A stretch of DNA of 64,000 nucleotides, taken from Anaerococcus mediterraneensis. Its GTDB lineage: Bacteria; Bacillota; Clostridia; Tissierellales; Peptoniphilaceae. This document shows positions 8,102 to 17,079 of the stretch, in pieces. Under the pieces are notes generated by a model. It worked only from the letters and a program-made list of their open reading frames with translations. It did not search any database and had not been told where the DNA came from. Every line of letters begins with the position of its first letter. Position 1 is the stretch's first letter. The DNA lies in NCBI RefSeq assembly GCF_900128415.1, contig NZ_LT635772.1, positions 806,001-870,000 on the forward strand. Reading direction: 5' to 3'. The position numbers and the translations under genes were made by a program.

Positions 8102-9565
8102 ATGTATTATATAGGTATAGACCTAGGAACTTCGTCCCTAAAATCAATTTTGATGGATGAGGAAAATAATATTATAAAAGCAGTTTCCAAGGATTATCCT
8201 ATATATTATCCGGCAGATGGTTTTGTAGAACAAGATCCAGATGACTGGTGGGAGAAAAGTCTAGAGGCTATAGGCGAGTTAACAGCTGGTATTGATAGGA
8301 AAAATGTCAAAAGTATAGCTGTGGCTGGCCAGATGCACGGACTTGTGGCCCTCGATAAGGAAGGGGCTGTCATTAGAAATGCCATCTTGTGGAATGATAC
8401 CAGGACCAAGGAGGAAACAGCCTACTTAAATGAAAAAATCGGCAGGGACCTTTTGTCAAAAGAAACGGGCAATATCGCCTACGCTGGTTTTACCCTACCA
8501 AAGATCCTCTGGATGGAAAAAAATGAGCCAGAAAATTTTGAAAAAATCAGCCATATACTATTGCCAAAGGACTATATAATCTACAAACTCACAGGTAAAT
8601 TTGCTACTGACTACTCAGATGCTTCTGGGACCTTGGTCTTAGATGTTCAAAACAAAAAATGGTCAGAGAAAATGTGCCAGATCGGCCATGTCAAAAAAGA
8701 ATGGCTACCAGAACTTTTTGACTCTTTTGATATAGTCGGAGATGTCAAAAAAGAAATCATTGACCAATTTGGTTTTGCTGATGATATGAATCTCGTGGCT
8801 GGCGGTGGGGACAATGCCATAGCCGCCATATCTGTATCAGCTATAGGAGAGGATTCTTGCAATATTTCCTTGGGTACAAGTGGGACAATTTTTATACCGA
8901 CTGATAAGTTTGTCAAAGAGGACAATTTTGGTCTTCACTCCTTTGTCCATGCTTCTGGCGATTTTCACCTCATGGGCTGTACTTTGTCTGCTGCATCGTC
9001 CCTAAATTGGTGGATGACAGATATACTAAAGAGTGAAGATTTTGCTGGCGAGCAGAAAAATATAGAAAAGCTTGGGGGAAACAAGATTTTCTTTATGCCT
9101 TACCTAAATGGGGAGAGGTCTCCTCACAATGATGAGGATATAAAGGGCAGCTTTGTGGGCCTATCTGCTTCTACAAAAAGAGAGGATATGACCCAGGCTA
9201 TCCTCGAGGGCGTGGCATTTTCTTTGAGAGATTGCCTAGAATGTGCTCACGAGCTTGGGATCTACCCAAAAGAGTCTACAGTCGTAGGCGGGGGTGCCAA
9301 ATCAGATCTGTGGTGCAAAATTTTGGCCAATGTCCTAGACATGCCTATAAAAAGAGTCAAGGGAGAAAATGGCCCAGGACTTGGGGCAGCACTTTTGGCT
9401 AGGTTTGCAAACCAAGATGAAAAAGACCTAAAGGAAATAAGCAAGATCGATCCAGAAATGCTAGAGACTTTCAAAGCTGATCCAGTTTTAGTAGAAAAAT
9501 ACGAAAAATCTTATAGAAAATATAAGTCTTTATATCCAATCCTTAGAGATTTTTATAAAGATTAG
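8102..9565 (+). CDS. xylB: Xylulokinase-like FGGY-family kinase
   Basis: The 487-residue protein has the two-domain FGGY sugar-kinase fold. The N-terminal phosphate loop is GIDLGTSSLK. GQMHGLVALD is a segment typical of xylulokinases, and the C-terminal ATP-site segment is VVGGGAKSDLWCKILAN. It phosphorylates a ketose, by family D-xylulose to xylulose 5-phosphate. Its ATG begins at the base after the isomerase stop. Pairing with a lyxose isomerase supports xylulose as substrate, but fructose or another ketose is possible in this context. Confidence 0.88.
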   Translation: MYYIGIDLGTSSLKSILMDEENNIIKAVSKDYPIYYPADGFVEQDPDDWWEKSLEAIGELTAGIDRKNVKSIAVAGQMHGLVALDKEGAVIRNAILWNDTRTKEETAYLNEKIGRDLLSKETGNIAYAGFTLPKILWMEKNEPENFEKISHILLPKDYIIYKLTGKFATDYSDASGTLVLDVQNKKWSEKMCQIGHVKKEWLPELFDSFDIVGDVKKEIIDQFGFADDMNLVAGGGDNAIAAISVSAIGEDSCNISLGTSGTIFIPTDKFVKEDNFGLHSFVHASGDFHLMGCTLSAASSLNWWMTDILKSEDFAGEQKNIEKLGGNKIFFMPYLNGERSPHNDEDIKGSFVGLSASTKREDMTQAILEGVAFSLRDCLECAHELGIYPKESTVVGGGAKSDLWCKILANVLDMPIKRVKGENGPGLGAALLARFANQDEKDLKEISKIDPEMLETFKADPVLVEKYEKSYRKYKSLYPILRDFYKD

Positions 9566-9573
9566 GAGGAAAT

Positions 9574-10455
9574 ATGTTAGTTACAATGAAAGAGCTCTTA
9601 ATCGAGGCTGACAAAAATAATTATGCAGTCGGCGCCTTTAATTGCTCTAATTTAGAAAATATCAGAGCGGTAATAAGGGCTGCCGAAAAATTAGATTCGC
9701 CAGTCATCCTAGAATACGCAGAGGCCCACAAGAGTTTTATAAGCATGGATGAGATCGGGCCAATCATGGTAGAATTTGCCAAAAAAGCCAAGGTCCCAGT
9801 AGCAGTCCACTTTGACCACGGCCAAAGCTATGAGCTTTTTGTCAAGGCAATACAAATCGGTTTTACATCTGTAATGATAGATGCTTCTGGTTTTCCATAC
9901 GAGGAAAATGTGGCAAAAACAAAAGACATAGTAAGGCTTGCCCACAGTGCGGGTGTGACAGTAGAAGCTGAGCTTGGCCATGTATTCAATTCTACAATAG
10001 GAGCTGGAGAGGGATCAAGCTCTGACTCATCAGATGATTATGAAAACCTTGATGAGATCTACACCAACCCAGCAGATGCTAAAAAATTTGTAGAAGAAAC
10101 TGGTATAGACTGCTTGGCAGTAGCCTTTGGTACAGTCCACGGGGTTTATCTAAAAGAGCCAAAGCTTGACCTAGACAGGATAAAGAAAATCAAAGACCTA
10201 GTAAATATCCCTCTAGTCATGCACGGAGGATCCGGTGTCTCAGAAGAAGACTACTGGGTAGCCATAGAAAATGGTATCAGAAAGGTAAACTACTACACCT
10301 ACGCCAACAAGGCAGCAGGATCAAAGGTTAGAGAATATATAGAAAGCCTAGGCAAAGATGACGTGGCCCTCTATGACCACATAACCAATATAGCTACAGA
10401 TGCCCTAGCAGCAGATGTAGAAAAAGCCATGATGATGTTTAGACACAGAAAATAA
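9574..10455 (+). CDS. Class II fructose/tagatose-bisphosphate-type aldolase
   Basis: This 293-residue zinc aldolase of the FbaA/GatY/KbaY family carries the zinc and catalytic motifs HFDHG (residues 83-87), EAELGH, GTVHGVY and MHGGSG. It cleaves a ketose phosphate to dihydroxyacetone phosphate plus an aldehyde. It is the last gene of the sugar operon, 8 bp after the kinase with GGAGG before the start, and is followed by a terminator. Ketohexose bisphosphate or a ketose 1-phosphate are both possible substrates. Confidence 0.88.
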   Translation: MLVTMKELLIEADKNNYAVGAFNCSNLENIRAVIRAAEKLDSPVILEYAEAHKSFISMDEIGPIMVEFAKKAKVPVAVHFDHGQSYELFVKAIQIGFTSVMIDASGFPYEENVAKTKDIVRLAHSAGVTVEAELGHVFNSTIGAGEGSSSDSSDDYENLDEIYTNPADAKKFVEETGIDCLAVAFGTVHGVYLKEPKLDLDRIKKIKDLVNIPLVMHGGSGVSEEDYWVAIENGIRKVNYYTYANKAAGSKVREYIESLGKDDVALYDHITNIATDALAADVEKAMMMFRHRK

Positions 10456-10457
10456 AG

Positions 10458-10489
10458 AAAAAACCAACTTCGAAAGAGGTTGGTTTTTG
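10458..10489 (+). terminator. Terminator of the sugar operon
   Basis: A stem AAAACCAAC / GTTGGTTTT with a short loop and a T run lies just after the aldolase stop. Confidence 0.9.
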
Positions 10490-10511
10490 TGTGGGAAAAA
10501 TTAAATATGAT

Positions 10512-10690
10512 GTGAGATTTCTCCATGCACTTCGCTTAGTGAAAAAAGGGGTGAGATTTCTCGACTCCGCCTTGCTCCGCTCGAAACAAGGGAGTGGTGA
10601 GATTTCTCGACTTCGCTCGAAATAAGGGATATTACCCTTGCATCGACCGTCCCCACCCCTTGCATCGACCGCAGTGGAGATGCCTCTTTG
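10512..10690. repeat. Dispersed short repeat cluster 3
   Basis: Three motif A units and two motif B units (CTTGCATCGACC... and ...GTGGAGATGCCTCTT) fill the space between the sugar operon and the toxin-antitoxin promoter. Confidence 0.85.
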
Positions 10691-10702
10691 TTAGGATAGG
10701 TG

Positions 10703-10731
10703 TTGACAATATGGGATATATCCAATATAAT
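10703..10731 (+). promoter_or_regulatory. Promoter with built-in palindromic operator for the HigBA-like pair
   Basis: A consensus sigma-A promoter is present: TTGACA (10703-10708), 17-bp spacer, TATAAT (10726-10731). The spacer holds a 20-bp near-perfect palindrome (10709-10728, one mismatch) with a perfect core GGATATATCC. This is the expected place for autorepression by the HTH antitoxin. Confidence 0.8.
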
Positions 10732-10751
10732 TTTCTCAAGTAGTATATTTT

Positions 10752-11099
10752 ATGTTTGATGTAGAATTTTTTCAGGAGGATGATGGGTCTTATCCTGTAG
10801 AAGAATTTATTTTGTCATTAGATCTGAAGATGAGAGCCAAGGTGTTTAGAACTCTAGAATTGCTCGAGTATAAGGGCAATGACCTAAGAGAGCCTTTTTC
10901 AAAGCATTTAACAGATGGGATCTTTGAATTGAGAGTCAAACAATCGAGTAATATTGTTAGGGTTTTATATTTTTTTGTAATTGGAAAAAGGATAATACTG
11001 ACAAATGGTTTTGTGAAAAAATCTCAAAAAACTCCCCCAGGTGAGATAGACCTTGCTAAAAAAAGAAGGGACAAATTTATAGGTGGTAAAAATGACTAG
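10752..11099 (+). CDS. RelE/HigB-type toxin (phage Gp49-like)
   Basis: The 115-residue protein has the Gp49/HigB fold pattern: SYPVEEFILSLD near the N-terminus, a helical region around KVFRTLELLEYKG, then LRVKQSSNIVRVLYFF and NGFVKKSQKTPPGEI. By family these are ribosome-dependent mRNA endonucleases whose basic residues cut mRNA. It overlaps the HTH gene by 8 bases, the toxin-first order of HigBA systems. The leader from the predicted transcription start is only about 14 nt and has no clear Shine-Dalgarno sequence, which may keep toxin synthesis low. Confidence 0.85.
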   Translation: MFDVEFFQEDDGSYPVEEFILSLDLKMRAKVFRTLELLEYKGNDLREPFSKHLTDGIFELRVKQSSNIVRVLYFFVIGKRIILTNGFVKKSQKTPPGEIDLAKKRRDKFIGGKND

Positions 11100-11370
11100 A
11101 AATTTTAGAGATACATTAAATAAAGAGCTTAAAAAGGCAGATTTCAAAGAAGAATGGGATAGGTTGGAGCCAGAATTTCAGATTATAAAGTCTATTCTCG
11201 ATAGTAGAAATGAGCTGGGTATGACACAAAAAGATCTATCTGAGATCACAGGGATCCACCAAAGCGAGATCAGCAAAATTGAAAATGGCAACGCAAATCC
11301 ATCTGTGAAAACTTTGGAGAGAATAGCGAATGCTTTTGGGAAAAAATTAAAAATTGGTTTTGAAAACTAG
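11092..11370 (+). CDS. HTH antitoxin (HigA/XRE-type)
   Basis: The 92-residue protein has a C-terminal XRE helix-turn-helix: MTQKDLSEITGIHQSEISKI followed by NANPSVKTLERIANAFGKKL. The N-terminal helical part probably binds the toxin. ATG 11092 is preceded by AGGTGG and overlaps the toxin stop. It likely represses the promoter at 10703-10731 through the palindrome there. Confidence 0.88.
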   Translation: MTRNFRDTLNKELKKADFKEEWDRLEPEFQIIKSILDSRNELGMTQKDLSEITGIHQSEISKIENGNANPSVKTLERIANAFGKKLKIGFEN

Positions 11371-11425
11371 GATGACTATAGAAAATGACTGATAATTTTC
11401 TTAAAATAATATAATAGATCAACTA

Positions 11426-11451
11426 AGACGAGCTTAATCGCTCGTTTTTTT
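11426..11451 (+). terminator. Terminator of the HigBA-like operon
   Basis: A stem ACGAGC / GCTCGT with a 6-nt loop is followed by seven T residues. Confidence 0.85.
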
Positions 11452-11525
11452 GTTGGTATGAAATGCAAATTAAGTAAGATGTAGTTGCGGTATGAGATTT
11501 CTCGACTTCGATTAGCTCCGCTCGA

Positions 11526-11772
11526 CAGTAGTTTTCGGACTCAGGCAAGCCTTCGCCTCGAAAAACCTTGATTAAGGAATTTCATAAGCTCACTATTCTC
11601 GCTACGCTGCGAGTGGTCTGTCGCTCTCGGTCGCTAGGGCATTCTGGCTCCTCTATGAGCCACATAAACATGCCTTGAATGGCATGTTTGTGCCGAATAA
11701 TAGTGCGGCAGCACGGAGAGCTTTGAAGAAGCGATATTCGTACGGGCTTGATCACTGTGATAATTCCATTAG
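11526..11772. repeat. Structured repeat element, full copy 1 (247 bp)
   Basis: The element begins CAGTAGTTTTCGG and ends TTCCATTAG. It is inserted in a motif A unit between CTCGA and AAATAAGG. It contains a series of short hairpins: CCTTGATTAAGG, CTCGC-TACGCT-GCGAG, CATGCC-TTGAAT-GGCATG and GTGC-GGCA-GCAC. It has no reading frame. A nearly identical copy lies at 25261-25488 and a shortened one at 12006-12098. It could be a non-autonomous mobile element or a repeated RNA. Confidence 0.75.
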
Positions 11773-12005
11773 AAATAAGGGGGAGAGGTGTTCTGTTTAG
11801 TATAATTTAGGGATGAGAGTTATATTGGGTGAGATTTCTCGACTCTGCTTCGCTCCGCTCGAAATAAGGGTTGGGCATCCCATGTATATACTGATCCCGC
11901 CCTTGGATAGACCAACCCCACCCCTTGCATCGACCGAAGTGGAGATGCCTCGTTTTCTGAAGCGTTTTTGTTTATGAGATTTCTCCATGCGCTTCGCTTA
12001 GTCGA

Positions 12006-12098
12006 CAGTAGTTTTCGGACTCAGGCAAGCCTTCGCCTCGAAAACCTTGATTAAGGAATTTCATCAGTTCTCTACGATCACTGTGACAATTCCATTAG
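12006..12098. repeat. Structured repeat element, internally deleted copy (93 bp)
   Basis: It keeps both ends (CAGTAGTTTTCGG... and ...ATTCCATTAG) and the CCTTGATTAAGG hairpin, but lacks the central hairpins of the full copies. It sits at the same point of a motif A unit (after GTCGA, before AAATAAGG). Confidence 0.75.
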
Positions 12099-12227
12099 AA
12101 ATAAGGGAAGTAGGAGATTTCTTCATGCGGGCTTCGCCCTTAGTCGAAAAAAGGGGTTGAGATTTCTAGACTCTGCTTCGCTCCGCTCGAAATAAGCTAG
12201 GATGTCAGAGGTTTATCCATATGGTTT

Positions 12228-12929
12228 TTACTTGTTTATTATGTCTGCAATTTTTATATTTATCTGACTTTCTCTTATGATATTTTTGGATTTTTCTATT
12301 GCGTATATGACTAGGCTTATGAGTATGGTCATGGCAAAAAATATTAGTCCTTTGGGTAGGTTTTCAAGTCCTGGTATCGGGACCTGGCTTAGGTAGCCGT
12401 AGTTTGTATTTAGCTTTAAGTTTACCATAGATATTAGGATATTCATCCCTAGGCTTATTATTAAAATATTTTTTATATCCAAGTCTTTTTTGTTTTTTAT
12501 GCCTATCAAAAGTCCTGATCCTATGAGTAGGTAGTGGTTTGCTACATAGGTGATGTTTGTGATGTGGGGCCAGGCAAATTTGGATGGGTCTGGGATAGCA
12601 AAGGCTACTAGGGTGCCGATTATTGCCAGATTTGCAAAGTAGGACTCTATATTTTCTTTTTTTATAAGGTAGGCAATAGGTATCATAAGTCCTGCTATCC
12701 TACAATGATAGAGGGGTAGGCCCTCTTTTATGAAAAGATCTGGGTCTTTGGTGTACCAGAAAAATAAAACTAGCTGCATGATGGCAGATAGGCTTAGAAG
12801 TATTGGCAATGTTTGTTTTTTGTTTCTGACCTTGTAGATGAAAATCAAGAAAAATATTAGGCCCAACCTTACTAGGCCCATGTTGAAGTCAAAACCTTGG
12901 TCAGGCCTATGTCTAAAAAAATATTCCAT
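12228..12929 (-). CDS. YwaF/TIGR02206-like integral membrane protein
   Basis: The 233-residue protein has about seven hydrophobic segments. It includes the segment LPLYHCRIAGLMIPIAYL and a conserved-looking WPHITNITYVANHYLL. It matches the length and pattern of the uncharacterised YwaF/TIGR02206 family. ATG 12929 is chosen because AAGGAG precedes it by 6 bases; an upstream in-frame ATG would add 24 residues without a ribosome site. Its function is unknown. It diverges from the radical SAM gene. Confidence 0.75.
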   Translation of the reverse strand: MEYFFRHRPDQGFDFNMGLVRLGLIFFLIFIYKVRNKKQTLPILLSLSAIMQLVLFFWYTKDPDLFIKEGLPLYHCRIAGLMIPIAYLIKKENIESYFANLAIIGTLVAFAIPDPSKFAWPHITNITYVANHYLLIGSGLLIGIKNKKDLDIKNILIISLGMNILISMVNLKLNTNYGYLSQVPIPGLENLPKGLIFFAMTILISLVIYAIEKSKNIIRESQINIKIADIINK

Positions 12930-13033
12930 GGGAGCTCCTTGTATTTTTATATAAATAATACTTATTTTATCACATTTTTTGACTTTGTAAAATATTAGCA
13001 TAGATTGTAGTATATTTATTTAAGGATGATAAT

Positions 13034-13957
13034 ATGATTGAGATAAATAAAAAAAGATATAGGGATTTTGATTCTTATATGAAGATAAAATTTGGCAAAA
13101 AAATTATAAAACTGCCTATAGACGGGGGATTTTCTTGTCCAAACCGTATAAATGGCAAAAAGGGTTGTTTGTTTTGTTCTGAAAGAGGGTCTGGTGAGTG
13201 GACTTGCGGTGAGAATTCTATAAAAAATCAGATTGATTTTCAAAAAGCAAGGTTAGCAAAACCAGGCAGAGATGAAGCGTACCTGGCTTATTTCCAAAAT
13301 TTTACCAATACTTATGATTCGGTAGCAAGGCTTAGGGACCTTTATTATTCTGCCCTAGACTGCGATGACATCATAGGGCTAGCTATAGCAACCAGGGCTG
13401 ATTGCCTGTCAGATGAGGTTTTGGACTTGTTAGCTGAGATTAACAAAGAATATTTTTTGATTCTTGAGCTTGGGATGCAAAGTGTAAATGATGATACGAT
13501 TAGGCTTATAAATAGGGGGTATGATCACAAAACTTTTGATCAGGGGCTTAGAAAACTTATAAATATGGGTATATATACTTTAGTTCATATAATTGTAGGC
13601 TTGCCTTATGAGGATGAGTATGATTTTATGGCTGGGATTTCTTATATAAATGAAGCTAGGCCTTGGGGGATCAAAATACACAACCTTTATATAGAAAAAG
13701 ATACAAGGATAGCAGATTTTTATGAGAAAAACAAGCTTGACTATGACATGGACTTAGATACTTATGTCAGGATAGTGGTAGCCATGGTCAGAAATCTAGA
13801 CCCGTCTATTGTTATAAACAGGCTATCAGGAGATGGGATTAGGGAAAATATACTCTACCCAGCCTGGTCCAAAAATAAGGCGAAAATCCTTACAAGCATT
13901 GACAAATATATGAAGGATAATGATTACAGACAGGGGGATTTATGGAAAGAAAATTAG
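13034..13957 (+). CDS. TIGR01212-family radical SAM protein (YhcC-like)
   Basis: The 307-residue protein has an N-terminal RDFDSYMK segment and an unusual cluster motif CPNRINGKKGCLFC, typical of the YhcC/TIGR01212 family. GSGEW follows, then a radical SAM barrel with ELGMQS. It binds a 4Fe-4S cluster and SAM. The substrate is not established from sequence; relatives have been proposed to act on tRNA or thiols. The next gene starts 16 bases before its stop. Confidence 0.85.
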   Translation: MIEINKKRYRDFDSYMKIKFGKKIIKLPIDGGFSCPNRINGKKGCLFCSERGSGEWTCGENSIKNQIDFQKARLAKPGRDEAYLAYFQNFTNTYDSVARLRDLYYSALDCDDIIGLAIATRADCLSDEVLDLLAEINKEYFLILELGMQSVNDDTIRLINRGYDHKTFDQGLRKLINMGIYTLVHIIVGLPYEDEYDFMAGISYINEARPWGIKIHNLYIEKDTRIADFYEKNKLDYDMDLDTYVRIVVAMVRNLDPSIVINRLSGDGIRENILYPAWSKNKAKILTSIDKYMKDNDYRQGDLWKEN

Positions 13958-14547
13958 ACAAAAAATTTTATGCAAATACCTTGGCCCAAGATGGAACCTA
14001 CACAGATAGGTCTAAAACTATGCTTTTGGTTGTAGATATCCAACCAAAGATCATGAAATCAACAGAAAATGGCGAAGAGGCTACAAAAAATACAGTTGGT
14101 CTTATAAAGGCTTTCAAAGAGTTTGGCATGGCAGTCAAGGCTACTGAGCAGTATCCAAAGGGACTTGGTAGGTCTGATGAGAGGATCCTAGAGATAGTTT
14201 CTGATGAGGATATCTACGAAAAAACAAGTTTTGATGGACTTGTCCCAGAGATAAAAGATTTTATAAAAGAAAATAAGATCGAAAATGTCTGCGTGACAGG
14301 CACAGAGGGCCATGTTTGTGTATATCAAACTATCAGGAGTCTTTTAGATATGGGGATCAATGTTTTTTATGTAGATGATGCCATCACTTCTTATACAGAA
14401 AAGCTTAAAAAACTTGCTAGAAAATCGCTCAGAGATATGGGGGCTGTTCTTGTAAATACAGAGATAGTTTTATTTGACCTAGCCAGCGATAGCAAGGATG
14501 AGAAGTTCAAATTTATTTCGAATTTGGTCAAGGATTTGAGAAAGTAA
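13942..14547 (+). CDS. Isochorismatase-family (cysteine) hydrolase
   Basis: The 201-residue protein shows the catalytic triad of the family: Asp in VVDIQPK, Lys in YEKTSFD, and Cys in GTEGHVCVYQT. Such enzymes hydrolyse amides or related bonds (nicotinamidase/isochorismatase fold). The substrate cannot be told. Start ATG 13942 follows AGGGGG in the 3' end of the radical SAM gene, so the two are coupled. It ends before two terminator-like hairpins. Confidence 0.85.
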   Translation: MERKLDKKFYANTLAQDGTYTDRSKTMLLVVDIQPKIMKSTENGEEATKNTVGLIKAFKEFGMAVKATEQYPKGLGRSDERILEIVSDEDIYEKTSFDGLVPEIKDFIKENKIENVCVTGTEGHVCVYQTIRSLLDMGINVFYVDDAITSYTEKLKKLARKSLRDMGAVLVNTEIVLFDLASDSKDEKFKFISNLVKDLRK

Positions 14548-14582
14548 AAATATTAAATAAAAAAAGAATTTATTTTGTGTAG

Positions 14583-14652
14583 AAAGCCTTGGCTTTTTGC
14601 TAAAATATTTGCTATAAAAAATAAAAAACTAGGCTTGGTCCCTAGTTTTTTA
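14583..14652 (+). terminator. Two successive terminator hairpins
   Basis: The first is the palindrome AAAGCCTTGGCTTT (14583-14596) with a following T stretch. The second is AAAAAACTAGG (14623-14633) pairing with CCTAGTTTTTT (14641-14651). Confidence 0.8.
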
Positions 14653-14706
14653 TTTTTCTATAATTGAGAAAAAAATTGGGGTATAATGGGTTAGAGTAGG
14701 TGAATT

Positions 14707-15786
14707 ATGAAGATAAAAAGATTTTTCGCCATTATTTTTGTCTTTTTAGTCTCTTTTTTGGGCTCAAGGTTGATACTTTCCTACCTTGACCACCAATCTA
14801 GCAAAGAGACTTATGCAGACAACCCAACTTTTGAGGATAATGCAGCAGAAAAAACAGAAAATGAATATTTGATATTGATGGTAGGAGTTGACAAAAACTC
14901 TGCAGAGGTGGTCGATGAGGATTTCACTCGTACTGACACTATCATGCTAGTGAGAGCCAATGCCAAAACTGGTGAGGTAAAACTTTTGTCCATTCCTAGA
15001 GACTCCAGGGTCCTAGTCAGAAACTCCTTTGACAAGGTCAACCACGCCCACGCCTATGGTGGGATAGAACTTACCATGCAGACTCTGAGGAATTTTTTGG
15101 GTCTTGATATAGACTACTATGTCCAGGTCAACTACCAAGCCCTAATCGATATAGTTAATGCCATAGGTGGTGTAGACTATGAGGTTCCAGAGGGTGTAAA
15201 TATAAAAAGAGGATCCCTAGAGATCAAAGAAGGCATGAACCATTTTGATGGTAGGGAAACCATGTGGTATTTGAGGACTAGAAATATCTACAACAACGGG
15301 GATATAGGCAGGGTCAATGCCCAGCAGGACTTTATGAAGGCCATGGTCGATCAGATGGTCAAAAAATCCAAGGAAATGGACCTCATGGCAGTCATAACTT
15401 CCTATATAAAACACGTCAAAACCAATCTGCCAATGTCAGCCATGGTAGACCTTTTGAAAAATATAGGCAAATTTTCATCAGACAAGGTTGATATGGAGAT
15501 AGTCCCAGGTATGGAGCAGACTATGAATGGGATAAGCTATTATATACCTGATTATGAAAAAACTTGGACCATAAGAGATGAACTATTTTCTTCTTTCAAA
15601 CTCAAAAATTGGACCAAGGAAGACTCAGGCTATATGGAGTATGCAGATTTTGGCCACATCATAGACCAATCTTCTTATAATGGACTCATTCCTTATAGTG
15701 AGTTTGAAAAACAACTAGTCGAAGAAGAAGAAAAGAAAAATGAAGCAAAAGAGACTATAAAAAAAGCCCCAAATTTAGGCGATTGA
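14707..15786 (+). CDS. LytR-CpsA-Psr (LCP) family protein
   Basis: The 359-residue protein has one N-terminal membrane segment (residues 7-25) and an extracellular LCP domain. Conserved features are TRTDTIML, LSIPRDSRV, KVNHAHAYGG and YLRTRN. LCP enzymes transfer wall polymers such as teichoic acid or capsule from lipid carriers to peptidoglycan, using Arg and Asp residues of these motifs to hold pyrophosphate. The C-terminal tail is Glu/Lys-rich. A TATAAT-like -10 sits at 14682-14687 upstream without a clear -35. The idi2 gene follows after about 11 bases. Confidence 0.88.
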   Translation: MKIKRFFAIIFVFLVSFLGSRLILSYLDHQSSKETYADNPTFEDNAAEKTENEYLILMVGVDKNSAEVVDEDFTRTDTIMLVRANAKTGEVKLLSIPRDSRVLVRNSFDKVNHAHAYGGIELTMQTLRNFLGLDIDYYVQVNYQALIDIVNAIGGVDYEVPEGVNIKRGSLEIKEGMNHFDGRETMWYLRTRNIYNNGDIGRVNAQQDFMKAMVDQMVKKSKEMDLMAVITSYIKHVKTNLPMSAMVDLLKNIGKFSSDKVDMEIVPGMEQTMNGISYYIPDYEKTWTIRDELFSSFKLKNWTKEDSGYMEYADFGHIIDQSSYNGLIPYSEFEKQLVEEEEKKNEAKETIKKAPNLGD

Positions 15787-15797
15787 AAGAGAGCAAG

Positions 15798-16811
15798 ATG
15801 ATTAGCAAAAGACAAATAAGAAAAGATGAGCATATAGAAAATTACCTAAAAACTAGCATCCACAATGATACCCTTTTTGATGATGTCATAATAGAACACA
15901 ATAGCTTATCAGCAGTTGATTTTGACAAGATCGACACCTCTATAGAGTTTTTGGGCCAAAAAATTGATATGCCCCTCATGATAAATGCCATGACAGGTGG
16001 GGGCGAGCTAAGCTATGATATAAACGAAGACCTATCGTCAATCTGCCAAAACCTAAACATAGCAATGGCAGTAGGCAGCCAAGCCATAGGGCTAGAGGAT
16101 GAGGAAGGTGCCGAGTCATTTTCCCTAATGGCTGATAAAAACCTTCTTAGAATCGGCAATCTCGGTGCAGAAAGAAGCCTAGAAGATTTTATAAATGCTG
16201 CAGGCATGATAAATGCCAATGCCATGCAGGTCCACCTAAATATTGCCCAGGAGCTATTTATGCCAGAAGGCGATAGGGACTTTAGCAAGATAAATGCTAA
16301 TCTCAAAAACCTAGCAGAAAATCTAGAATTGCCACTCATAGTCAAGGAAACTGGTAATGGCATGAGTAGGAAAACTATAGAAAGTCTTGTAGAAATGGGT
16401 TTTAAATATATAGACATATCAGGCAGCGGTGGAACCAATTTTATAGAAATAGAAGATATGAGAGACTTTGAATCAGACTATAAAGAATTTTATAAATGGG
16501 GGATCCCAACAGCCCAGTCTATCATAGAAGCCAGAGAAGTATCTGATGAGATTTTTATAATAGGATCTGGCGGGATTACAAATGCAGTAGATATGGCCAA
16601 GGCCCTAATTTTAGGAGCGGATATGACTGCAATAAGCGGAGAAGCTCTCAGATATCTCCTCCACGGTGGCTATGATGCCTGCTACCAATACCTAACAGAC
16701 CTAAAAAAGAGGCTGAAAATAACTATGGCCCTCCTTGGGGTAGAAAATATAGGTCAGCTTAAAAAAGTAGATTATAAAATTGTAGGCAGGCTCAAAGACC
16801 TTGTTGGATAA
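15798..16811 (+). CDS. fni: Isopentenyl-diphosphate delta-isomerase, type 2 (FMN-dependent)
   Basis: The 337-residue TIM-barrel flavoprotein has an N-terminal RKDEHIENYL, INAMTGGG, VGSQAIGL, QVHLNIAQELFMPEGDRDF and ISGSGGTNF, all family hallmarks of IDI-2. It interconverts IPP and DMAPP in isoprenoid synthesis, with FMN and Mg. ATG 15798 is preferred over TTG 15783 because homologues begin near the RKDxHI segment. Its pairing with the LCP gene may be only positional, although both serve lipid-carrier and envelope synthesis. Confidence 0.9.
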   Translation: MISKRQIRKDEHIENYLKTSIHNDTLFDDVIIEHNSLSAVDFDKIDTSIEFLGQKIDMPLMINAMTGGGELSYDINEDLSSICQNLNIAMAVGSQAIGLEDEEGAESFSLMADKNLLRIGNLGAERSLEDFINAAGMINANAMQVHLNIAQELFMPEGDRDFSKINANLKNLAENLELPLIVKETGNGMSRKTIESLVEMGFKYIDISGSGGTNFIEIEDMRDFESDYKEFYKWGIPTAQSIIEAREVSDEIFIIGSGGITNAVDMAKALILGADMTAISGEALRYLLHGGYDACYQYLTDLKKRLKITMALLGVENIGQLKKVDYKIVGRLKDLVG

Positions 16812-16957
16812 AAAATAGATCTTGCAAAATCATTCTATAATAATTTTAGAAAAAATTATAAAAATAGAAAAAATTTTGTAAGGTCTTTTATTTTGTCAAA
16901 AATTACTTAGAATAAGGGCAAAAACTGACATTTTCAATAGTAATATTTTAATACTTA

Positions 16958-16966
16958 TGATATAAT
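16958..16966 (+). promoter_or_regulatory. Extended -10 promoter of the pilus operon
   Basis: TG-A-TATAAT at 16958-16966 is an extended -10 element without a clear -35. It gives a leader of about 107 nt before the pilin start. The 268-bp gap between fni and the pilin gene holds nothing else recognised. Confidence 0.6.
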
Positions 16967-17079
16967 ATAGGTAAGTAGAAAGATTTTCTTATACATATAT
17001 TTAAATCCAAAGAAACATAAAAAAAATTTTTAATTATCAGACATATATATAAATATATGGTAAAAAACAAGGAGTAAGT

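Larger units (their letters stand above)
11492..12198. repeat. Dispersed repeat cluster 4, including two copies of a larger structured element
   Basis: Motif A and B units are as in the other clusters, here interrupted by the structured element (11526-11772 and 12006-12098). No gene is seen over about 850 bp from 11371 to 12227. Confidence 0.8.

Noticed and set aside
11492..12198. CRISPR array
   Set aside because: Repeats are irregular in spacing, alternate between two motif types and have no uniform spacers or cas genes.
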